Of a DNA stretch of 64,000 nt, positions 12,301 to 24,300 are shown piece by piece. Below the pieces are notes generated by a model. The model saw nothing but the letters and a program-made list of their open reading frames with translations. It ran no database searches and had not been told where the DNA came from. Source of the stretch: Baylisascaris procyonis. Taxonomy: Eukaryota > Nematoda > Chromadorea > Rhabditida > Ascarididae. The position numbers were made by a program, and so were the translations under genes. How positions within the stretch are numbered: position 1 is the first letter of the stretch; the number at the start of each line of letters is the position of its first letter. The stretch spans positions 2,542,001 to 2,606,000 of the forward strand of contig JAZARR010000214.1 in assembly GCA_037389465.1 (NCBI GenBank), in the 5' to 3' direction.

Positions 12301-15300
12301 GTGTTCCACTAGTATTTGTCAACAAAGGAGCACTGCTTCGACTGCAATCCGTTGGACTGCTGAAAATTTGTTTCACATACACCATAAGCTATATCATCAT
12401 CACTGCCACAAAAAGCAGCGATTGTAAAGTCGTCGTTGTGACAAAGAAGGGAAAGAGAGAGGGAAAGAACGGTTATATATCACAAGAAAAATTTGGCTGG
12501 AGCATTTAATATGGATTCCAGAATTTCATTCGGAATGCATTCGGAATGTCCTCAATCTCCCAATAGCCTCAAATGAAGCTCTCCCAAATGAACGTTTCAT
12601 CAACAAACGCATCATTTTATCCTAATTTTTAGAGTTCTGCAGAATTTAAAAAAAAGATTCACTCTCAACAGTTTCAAAAGATTCAGCTTAAAGAATTGGA
12701 GAAGAGCGGAAATTTGATGAACGTATTTTTCAGAACGTAAAACATTGCGAGAAACGAAATTTAACGAGTATCACAAAACGGAAATGAGAGTTTGCATAAT
12801 CATCATGAGACCCACAGAAGTGACGTTTTGAGTTTTAATGACAGAGAAGAATACTGCGTCGAATAGCCGTTAATAATACTTTCGCGGTGCAAACATTCAA
12901 TGAAATAAGAATTACTAACGGTGCACAATCAGGATCAGCGTATTCACTTCCTGAATCGCATGAAATCGGTAATTTTTCCAACAATGAGTTCTCCATATTG
13001 TCGGCTGTCATCCGATATGTACTCGGTGAGACACGCTGAAACATTAATAAACCACATTCAATGCCTTTACACCATCCTACAAATATATATTCACGATTAT
13101 AAATACTCTCCCATTCCTCCCTCTCCCTTCCCCAATTGCAATGACGTCATATGAAATATTCAATTCTATAGTGCACCTTCTCGTCTGCAACAAATCTGCA
13201 AATTTGTGGCTTGTCAATGATTCACTATTTCCTGTTGCATTCCAAATTAAGGAATATTTCGTTACATATCAATATATGAGTGCATCGAATTAGAAAAGAA
13301 GAAACCTTAATGGTGTTGCCTTCAACTATCATCAGATGAACATCTTTATTGCCCTTATCGAACATTGGAGAAGAGGATTTAACAGCTACTGATCGACGAC
13401 AACAGCATACTATATACAAGAGGAGAACGACTGCCGCGAACAGCAATACCAACACCGCGAATAGCGCTGAAATAATTTTGATACTCGCATAGTCTACCAA
13501 CGAATACGCTTTTAGTAAGCTCTCATTAGGACATAATACTACAATATTTAAGTTACATTCCAATATTTAAGTTATATTTTAGTAGTTAAGGCTCCAATGT
13601 TGTGGCCATAACTTAGATCCATGTTAAGACCACATCGTTCAATTTGCGGTTATGTGGGTCAGCAAAATGCTGTTCGGTTGCTTCAAAAAACATTTTTTTA
13701 GAATGCAGCAAGTTATTCAACAGTGAATCCTTTTGAACAATGAACAATTAATGGAGTAGCCGAATTCGTTAAGCAATGGACATAAAAGGAGCAGATAGTT
13801 GATGTTGTAGCAGCTGCATCCAGCTATATGATCCCGCATAAAAAAACCACCTAGAAGGTACAATATGCAACTCGTACATCGATCATTAACTGAAAAGGAA
13901 TTGAATTATGTGCAATATAGGCTGATAAGATTTCACCACTTGAACTGCACTCACCGCACCCAAATGTGACATATCTTGTAAACTAACCAACAAACTCATG
14001 CAAAAAACATCTAAACAGAATTTTTGCCAAAAAAAAGTCCGCAAATCCTATCGACGTACGAAGAGGAACTGCTTTTAGTGGAACAACTTTCGCGAGGATA
14101 AATATTTCTATGTGAAATTATTACAGCAGTTATTTTCTGGCTATAAAGTTGGAAATAAAACAATGGAATTAATTTGAAATTGAAAAAAACAGAAACTCAT
14201 TGAAAGAGGAATTAAAAATAGAAGTTCATTAATGAGCAGATCACTAAAAGCAGCAAAAATTGAAGGAAAAAAAATAAGAGAAACAAAACAAACCTGCTGA
14301 AAACCAACGGCTGCTTTCTTCATTTGAATCGCTAACAGAAAAATAGGTAAGCGAATTTCCGCCTGGCGATTGATCCAGTTCCATTTCTTGAGTTTCGTCA
14401 TATACAAAATTGAATGGAATATTGCCTGAAAAATTGTTATCCTAGAAAGTGAAACGTTGTGTCTTTGATAGGTGAATCTTCTTTGATGGGTTAAAACATA
14501 AATTACCAAAAACGTACTACGAAGACGCCGTTCTTGTGTCTGTGCATGTCGGGGTGTTTGTCTGCCTGTCCGACAATTTTATCCTAAGCAGTGAAGATGG
14601 AATTGCGAAATATGGTGGATGCGATCATAGTTCATTAAATACTCGATCAATTCACACCAAAACCACGTCGCAGTCTATACCATATAATGAAGCAGTATGT
14701 GTGTGCGGTGTAGGTTCAAAAAACAAAAAATCACCGTCTTCAAGGGTGGTTTTCTTCCACTGTAAGCAAACAACAATTAAAACCACCATCTGCCTCCCCG
14801 CCCCTTCCCCCTTTTCAGATGGGAAAATTTGCAACAAGTGCACCTCTTTCGTCCCTCTGATTCTGAATTGCGGCTTGATAAGCACAAAATTTTTGTCGTT
14901 TGAGATGTCTTCTTATCTCTTGTAAAGAAAGTTGCGGAAAGCATTCATATTAGGGCTTATGAAATATAAGTTTCGGTTGATATATCCTAGCAGCATACCT
15001 GATTCGAATTTGACTTCGCTAAGGAGAAGCCATTCAGCTTCGTTGGTCATCGTCAGCTCGAGCCGAAGCCTCTTCGCTAATCGATCGTGTATAGGGATAC
15101 GTACCCACCTGCATTGAATAAATCAAGCTTATTATCTTCATTTCAAAAAATATTTCATTCATGTAGTTATTATATAAATTTCTGACGCAACCGCATTACC
15201 TGCGTGTAAACGAATGTGTCTGGTCATCTGCAATTTCAACTCCTAAAGCATAAAAGCCACGGAGCGGAAGATGCAAAGAAGGTCCCATCTACTCGAAGCC

Positions 15301-18300
15301 TTAATGTACGACATCCAAACTTAACAACTCCGTTGCAACTCTTCCCGTTTCGTGAGTGTTATCGGTAATTGTGGCGCAGCATTTTAATTGAGGATTACTG
15401 TAACAAGGCATTCGTGCACAAAGCAGCAAATGAGATATTGTTCCGTTATATCTACGCGAACCAGCGATATGGTCAGGTCACCTTTAAATGTGCGTGGGTC
15501 TGTATGATATGGTCAGGTCACCTACACAATTGGAGAATAGCGCAGATTGCTGATTTTAGTGAGATAAATCGTTTTCGTGTGAATAAATGATTCTCAAAAA
15601 CGCCATAAAATCTGAAAAACTATTGTCCTCTATAGTCAGTCGAATGCGACCAAAAAACAAAACTTTTCGACTGAGAAATTGCAATATTGGTCGGTTTTGT
15701 GGAATAACGCAATAATAGGCGTCCGACTGGAGTTTTTCTATAAGTAAGGAGAAAGAATATGCACGTTCGAGATGAACTAAAAGTATATAACATGCCAGCC
15801 TTCCTACTATGTATATCCTTCTTTCAGTCATATTTCGTCTTGCAAAAACTAGTATAAATTTCATCTGTGAAACATAGGAAATAACACAGGCAACCAGTTT
15901 CATGTGAGTGGTTTCTTTCTAATGGACCAACCATTTTACTAAACCTTCAAAAATACCTCCAAAAGATAGTCACTGAGAAAATGATCATATCTCATCATGA
16001 ATATAATCATAAATATTGTATTGCCATTATATGCAAAATATACCAGTTGAATAGTTGCAAGGATATGAGTACCTGGATGATTCGAAATTCGTATCTGGGA
16101 GGTAGTTGAAGTGAACGGTACGCGGCGAGAAGAGGTCGTCCCCTCGTGGAGAGAATGAAACGTGTGCATGCTCAAATACCTAAATATGCAATAATATCAA
16201 CATTTCACATTGCTTTCATTGAATTTCGATTACTAAAATTCGTATTGCTTTACACTGCACAGAAGATAATTTTCTTTTATTCGCCTTACTTCAGTGTAGA
16301 GTATAAAACATTTGCATATTTGTCATGTTGTATTCCGTTAAAGAAATGAAATGTTTCAACTGTGCAAAACGTACATCAAAAAGCATTGCAAAATGTTCTT
16401 CCTTGGTCTCCTTGAATTCACCCCAACGCACCGATTTCATTCTACATCGAAGACGAAGAATAGCTGCCGACACTTCAATTTTCCTAATAGAATTTACAAA
16501 GGTATCTGCGGAGTCACTAATTACCGCAATGCATTCAATGAAGAAGGAATTCAAATGAAAAAGAACTTTATAATACAACAAATGGCACTTTCCATAAAAG
16601 GACTCTCTAATTGAACATGCTCCAAATCATTCCTATTGTTTGACCACTTCTGAACCCTCAGCGAAAATGACAGCGAAAGTGCTAAGCAAATTAGTTACTC
16701 ATATCATTTTGCATCTTTTCCATTATTTTTGATAGAATTCTCATTGAATGATAACACTGTGATGTTCCATTCCACTATGAACCTTGCACAGCTTGTGGAT
16801 GCGTATACCCCTGATTAGTACGATCATGTACAAGTTGGTGGATACGACCACTTAAAGCTTAAACAACAACATCTAAAAAGATCACTCTACCTGTGCATGA
16901 TGCTTCAAAAAATTGGATGTATATAGCGAGATCGCCGATATATTTCGTTGCTCCGAAAATAAAAACTCTATGGTAACCGTTGGCCCTGAAATCGCCGTAT
17001 TACTTGTGCATGTTATAAATAGCTCCACAGTAATTTAAGAAGAATCCAATTACTTCCCAATCCTTCAATGAGCAGCTAACTGACGGCGACCCACTCACGT
17101 CGACTACTCTCGAATTGTATGCGCAGGAGGTTACATGTGCATTGAATATGACTTACATGATGAAGCAGAATTTAAGGCGCTCATTCTACCTGAACATTCC
17201 AAAACTTGCAAAAGGAAGAAGAACCAGAGGGAACGGGTAGAAGGTGAGAGGGAGCTGGAAGAGAGTTGTAATATCCGCAGTGAAATAAGCCCTAAAAAGC
17301 ATGAACGATAATTCGGAAACATGATGCAGAGGATGCCGCAATTTTTAATAGTGGACCCGTTTATAGTACTGGAAAATCTAACATGTAAGTATTCATATAT
17401 CTGTTTATGGAGCCTTGAATTGGCATAAAAATTCACATATTTTAAAGGGAATTTTTAATCAGTTTCATGGTTCTAGTAAGAGGAAAAAGAAAGTGAACGT
17501 GACATGTGCATTTCCACGAAAAAATCAAAATTTTAATAGATGAATGACCATTGCAATTGCACATCGAACAAAGTCTCAAATACCCACGTAAATCATTACT
17601 CATTGATTTCAACATTAGTCACGCGAAGAATGGAAAAGAATAAAGTTTATTAAAATGCTAGAGATGATGGAGAATTTGAATAACAGATGACACTATCCAG
17701 CAGTTCCTCTAATTGCTATGAGGATGACTGATTTGGGTTGGTGGTTGAATCCATTATGTGAACAAATACCAACTGAATTATTACTGCTACAATGTGGTGC
17801 TTTGTTTGTAAAAGTTTTGTCTCCAGGAAAACGATAGATTGATCCCATAGAAGAAAACTGATGATAACAAATGGCAGGATAAAATAGGTACCTTGAATAT
17901 CCTTCCTCCAACCAACCCATTTCTCGGGATGTTTCTCAAAATTGTCATCTCCGGTCACTCCATCGTATAGTTTACCGAGACCATTTACAAGGAATCCTGT
18001 TGTATTCAAATGTCCATCATAAGACGAATCACGCATATTCAGTCCATCGGCAACACTTCCTTGAGGCATCGAATATGATAACAATGAATCTGAAAGAAAT
18101 ATTTACTGTAGAGTTTTTGAAGCAAGATGAAATGAGAAATGTTGCGCATTTACAGCATGATCATAGCTTATAGAAATCACTAACATGAACTTTAAAAAAC
18201 TCAACATTGAACGATGCTCACCTTTGAAGAGGCATCCATACAACTCAACTCGCATGCAGACGGTACGTGTGCTCTCCGAAACTGGGATTATACGCAACTT

Positions 18301-21300
18301 TTGTGCCACAATCCCACCATCGAGGACCCGAAGTACTGCCGATCGAGTGTCTGTATTTGCCGGAATTATCTATAAATAGCGGATCATTAGTCAACTGGCA
18401 TATGCAAAGCCAGCAAAACAGCCAGTAGAAAAATGCTAGAAAAATGCTTTTTAAATTGACGGGAAGCAAAACGACTTGCGCATTCCGGAGGAAATTTGTG
18501 AGGAGGAGAGTGGATTATGTCGAAACAAAGAAGTGATGAAAACTTGGCTGTAATCGACTAAATAATTGAGAGACATCGGATCTCAGGATGAAAATCTTGA
18601 AAAGTTCTTCTCATCCATCTACGATCAACTGTAACAATGCTTATAACCACAGCAAACTTTGAAATTCAAACGCGTTATTGTTACAATAATGGTGCTCAAT
18701 TATTTTATACATGTGCGTGCTATGCTTGCATCCATTCAATTCTCGAAGCAGATGTAGTTGCTACGTTTCCGAGTGCCTCTAACATGAACAGATGTTTTGT
18801 GTGCGTGTTTAAATGCAAGACGGGGCATGTTGCTGTTGTTTCCATCGGTAATTATAGGTCTTATTACGTTGCGCAACATCGAAGTTTATGCGATAGCGCA
18901 TATGTGCTATAGATATCGCTATAGATAAGTGCACTAAACGCATATTGCGACATACCGTTAATGCTGTGCATTCAAATCACTAATGCGCCTTCAAGAGCTC
19001 ACAAGTGTCATCAAATGATTACGGATCAGCAGATCATTGACCGATGGCAAACTCAATAAAAGCACCGATCGGAAAGTTCGTCGCGAAATACTTGTGTATA
19101 AGTATATATAAGTGTTAGATGGCAAATCACCTTTTATGTCATTTAGTCACTTAATAAAAGAAGCTAATCGGAACATGGCTACCATTTGGAAAAGTGCTGA
19201 AGTACTGTCAAGAGCAGAAGAGAAATTATGCTACATATTAGTGTAATAGAGACAATGCGATCAACTCGCCAAACGATGCATTTGCCTTAGCATTTAAATC
19301 ACCAGAGCACGTTTAATTCTTTGTGATTACAGTAGATGCCTACACCTAGGAAATTCACCATTCCTTATCGTGTTCAATTGACACTGGTAGCAGTTTCAGT
19401 CAGATTCCTAGAAGGCGGTTATAATAGTTTCTGACCTCAAAAGTTTTGGTTTTGATTGAATTTTAATGCTCGCTAAAATCACTTTCCCCCACTGCAGTTT
19501 GCTGTGTGATACACCGGCTATTTTCGTTTCATCAGCTTTTCATTCTCATCATTATATTATTTTCGAATATATTTCATTCATTTCGAAAGCAGATATGACT
19601 GCCACCCTAATCAACATACTTCAATTACATCCGCGCGAGTTATTACGCTCAAATATAGTTGGTCAAGTCATACCACTTATATCAGTAGAGAGTACTTCCA
19701 ATTAACCATTGAACTCTTAGATGCTGCCCATTCCACTCATCTGTCACATCAACATTGCAGTTCATCTATGATTATTTTTATTGACTCTCATATAGAATAG
19801 ATCCACTTCATTATTACAACTTCTCATGATATTTCACAAAAAAAAAAACTTTTCTATAGTGAAAAAGCAATTTAAAGCAGACAGAAAGCATAAATTCAGA
19901 TATATAGATCTACCCTCTGTAATGACCGATTGCAAATTCCACAGAAAAGCTTCAAACGCATTAGAACCTGAGTCAATATCGACATACTGCGTATTAAAAC
20001 ATATGAAAAAGTGCAATTGGAATGTAAAATTGTCCAGGATTAGGGTTCTATCGAATTTCATAGCACGCAAGCAATTCGTGTTTCCAGTGAATGAAAATTT
20101 TTGAAAGGCAGACAGGAGCGCCGCCCATTCATTGAATGCTTTTCAGAACCTTTCATAATAAATTCGGCCACATCTTCGATGAAGATATTTTCTATCAATT
20201 AAAACTTAAACTCAATTTCACAAAACCCAATTCTATAATTAGAAACATTAAGAAAAGTGGGAAACAACATAGATCACTTCTGCACAAATGCAAATATCTT
20301 CCAATGGTCAGATGTCATCAATCCTTTGGGTTTCTTTTTGCTTATCAGCTAGTAAGATGAAGCTTATGGAGATTTGCATCACACACACACACTCAAATAT
20401 GCGATAAACATGAGAGTGCTGAAAGCGGAAGAAAGATAGTATCAAGGATGATGAGCATTCAAGATGTATATCTCTATGACTAGTTGTCCACTGCATTCGT
20501 CATAATCTCGTTCTCAGCTAGAATCTGTCATCGAACTCACTGTCACTAATATGCTTCCCAATTTTCATTTCCGCAAAACTCGTTCATGCATTAGTCAGAA
20601 AGAAAAATTTTTTCTTCCTTGTTCAATTAGATGAAAAACGATGCATAATAGAAGTGTAATATTCTTTTATGTTTAACTTAAAGTCGTTTCTATTCCTTCA
20701 TTTTATTTTTTTCTTATTTGAAATCTTTTCTTTCACTTCATTCGTCTCGTTTTAGGCACATTTTTTCACTACTTATCAATGATTCGTCTGGTTTTTACAC
20801 AACTGCTTCATTATGGCTCAAACACTTTGAACTTCGCCAAAAACGTCACTTATTGAAGGCCGACTGTTCCACTTGGGCACATTCTTTGATGTTAACGGAG
20901 TTCGCCACCTTATCCAAGACCAGTGAAAGTAGATTCACTAAGGAGGTTTCAAAGGAGGCGATATATTTTTGTAGGCTTTCGTAAACATACTATTCATATC
21001 TTTGTTTATCTCTCTCAGCTTCAAATTGGAAACCACTGAAGTTAGAGCTGCGAAATTTCGTGAGAATAGTGTGAACTGTGGGTGCTGCGTAGATGCAAAA
21101 ACTTCGAAACAAGTCACAGTTACTTTAAAATTTGCAAGGTGACTAAAAATTTGGATGCATTTCACAGCCATTCGGTTTTTCGTTGCTCATCAATTGGGTA
21201 ACAGAAATGATCGTTTCAGAAGACTCTAACATGTGGCCTGATTATTTAAAATATGACAGCAAACAGCGCTCGTATTTTATTTTTCACTGACAAATTAGGC

Positions 21301-24300
21301 AACTGGTTGGTCTGGTCAGCGGAATTGCAAAAGCACATATCGTTTTAGCTACTCTGACGTTCTTCCTCGCTCATTTTATTTCTGCATCCTATCATCGTTT
21401 AATCTGCGAAACGTGTTCACAAACGATGCTATCGAAAGAAGAGAGATACAAAGTTCTTCAAAAATGGGCACCATCTGCTGTATGTGAATATTCATGCACA
21501 GTACGGCGAATGCTCACTCCATGGATATATGTTGCCGAGGTCATTCGAGAGGAAATGCATTGTTGAAAGCAACTCACTTCATTATGCTGAGAGTCCTTAT
21601 ATCGTGCCCAGTTGCCAAGACTACTCCTCCAATACTCGAGCATGTAGGCGGGTGGGTACTCCATACCTCTCCCACCATCAAAACGACCTTGTGTCTCGAC
21701 CGCCGATATCACGATCTCAGATGGGAACTCGATTTGCAACCATTCCTCTGTATCCATGTTGATCTGTCGACGAGGACACCAAGCTCCACTGCCGAGTTCC
21801 GTTCGTATCCTAGAACCAATACATAACTTAATAAAGGCACTACAGCAAAATTAACCGCTTATCATAATGCACCGTCCTTGTTACCATTGCACTGATTCAG
21901 AACTAATCGATATTCAATCAAGCATTCCGATCTACTCTGTCTTGTTTTACGTGGAAAACGTTGCGCAAAAGAGGTCATAAATTCACTACATTATATGAAT
22001 CAACCGACTGTCTCAGTCTCTTTCTGCATTCACAGTAGACTCTAATTGCAGTGTCATATTCATTCTACATTCACCGAGGACGGTGTTCCTACAGAACACC
22101 ACTTAGGATTTATGAGTCGAAAGAGGAAGGAAATATTTACTCAGCAGATTAGGTAAATCCATATGTGTGCGGAGTGAAGAGTGAAAAGATTTAGGTTTCG
22201 AAGACAAGCCCAAGAGGTTTTATTAAAGAAAGTTATTTGGATATGGGAAGTTTCTGTATCTACAGATGAGAAAAATAAACCTTGCATAGAAGTGACTCAA
22301 TTGCGAGAAGTTCTTTGCTCAATCGTATATGAAAGAGGGATGAGGGTTAGATTCAATCATATGAGCTGAAATCTCCACGGCATTCCCATATGAGTTTTCA
22401 GGAGAAGATTAAGTAAAAATATTTCGCGGATTTTTTTCATTAGTGCCGCAAGTTTCGAATGGCTTACACAAATTTATTCAAATCTTTTTGCTCCTGAGAA
22501 ATAAAATTTTTGACCTAGAGCTCATCCTCTAAGAAAAGCACCTATGGAAATATGTAAATGTGGATTGCCCTTTCGTTTACGATACAACGGATTCCAAAGT
22601 TTGCTCGCTGTGTAGAGCCGAAGCCGGAGGCGAAGCATTAATTAAATTGGCATGTAAGGAAGGAAGCGGATGCTTTAATTATTGGATCGGCCTGAAAAGT
22701 GCCTTAGGGCAAGTGTCCAATCCTCTGATAGACAAAACTTCGCAGCTGCCAATAGTTAAAAAAATGTAGATGACAGTCATATGTACGTTAATCTTTTTTA
22801 TTCATTTCTATTCTTTTTTTGCTTCACGATTGCGCTTTTTCATCTGCATTCATCTCAAAAAATTCGGAAAATTCGGTTATACCGCAAACGAAAACAATAC
22901 CGCGATTATGATATATGTGGCCTAAAGAATTTCCAGTTCGATCATTAAGATAACAGGCGCAAAGTTTTCAAAATCTCAAGTGATTGTAATTTTGCAAGGT
23001 TTGTAGGTGTTCTAGTATATGAAAATGCATGAGCGAACTGGAACAAAAACGACGCTCGATCCATGAATAAATTTTGCAAATTTCTTCAAACCTATTTGAT
23101 CTAAAAAATTTCCACGTTTCCGCAATTCTTCAGCATTCTCCTTCCTAATATCTCATTCAAATTTGGCGTTGAATGATTGGATTTAATCGTTTAGTTATCC
23201 AGAGAGATATGAATAGTGCCCAAATTCCATATAAATAAATGCAATCGAGCAAGGACTGTGAGTGAAGATGGCTATAATCACAGTTTTACAATAAATCTGT
23301 TTACAAAATATTTGCGTTCTACTGCTATAAATAATATTTTTGTGTATGTGCTTTTTGTTCCTGGATAGTTATCGTTTTTTTCCGCTATATTCGCTCACGC
23401 TTTCAAAAGTTCCAAAAAAATTTGCATATCGGTGAGTTTTCTTCAAATTTTTTTGAACTTTACAGTGGTGTATCACATCATCATACGCGTTTTGATTTTC
23501 TTTTTTGCTTGTTCAGACGTGTTCGTTCACAGCAAACAAAAAGCAAAAAAACGCTCAGCTCTCTCATGCATTGCAGATCATTGTCACATTCATGCGAAAC
23601 GTCTCATCATTTCAATTGTTTTGCGTCATACAACAGCAATTACATCAATAAAAACGACTTGATTTGGCGCCTTTTCCAACAGCTTTCATATGTGCATCGA
23701 TTTGCCCCAGAAATTGCCCGTGAATGTTTCGAGGGAGGTAGTTGAGGCTCGCTTGAGACTTCATGATGTAACACTTTCAGATCAACGAACCCATAAACAC
23801 ATGCGCATAGATCAGTCTTGGTTATATTCTCAAAAAATCCAACACTAATTAAAATACTAAAGATTTATTTTAAATGCATTCATTTTTTTCAAAGACAACT
23901 TTAAATACTCCAACTAAACAACGAGGTTGATTTCAAGCATCTTTGTTTTCAGTAAAAGTAATCTACAACGAGGTATCTTCATGAATACCAACAAAATCAT
24001 AAAAATTATAAAATACCTCGTTATTTGAGTACTTCATATTGTTGTGCTTTATGTTTGGTGCTTTGTTCTTTTTCATCGGTCACATTTATGCTCGATTTTT
24101 CGAGTCTCTCAGCTTTATTATTCGCTATAATCGGTTTTATTGTATTTTTATTTCAACGACCAATAAATCTTTTTTTTAATATTAAAAAGCGTGCAACGAT
24201 GAGGAGGGAAGAGGATAAAGCACTAAATAACTGAATTTTTAGGTAGAGTTTGATTTTTGTTGAGTCCTAGCTATGAGGACAGTTGCAATGTCGAGTTGTT

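Larger units (their letters stand above)
9214..16072 (-). other. DDR introns between exons 6 and 15 (copy 1)
   Basis: Non-coding stretches over 300 bases: 9214-10235, 10495-11327, 11803-12206, 12360-12919, 13539-14998 and 15109-16072. They hold chance open frames and A/T runs. The only structure I noted is a repeated 18-mer at 15466 and 15506. Confidence 0.6.

Noticed and set aside
16291..16581. Minus-strand open frame first considered as a discoidin-like exon
   Set aside because: Does not match the domain. The short exon at 16891-16985 fits both sequence and phase.
17131..17436. Minus-strand open frame with splice-like edges in the DDR exon 4-5 intron
   Set aside because: Product has no DDR similarity, and exons 4 and 5 join in phase without it.
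22560..22769. Plus-strand open frame with [12 protein letters not shown]
   Set aside because: Short, no domain recognised, no supporting splice sites; treated as chance.
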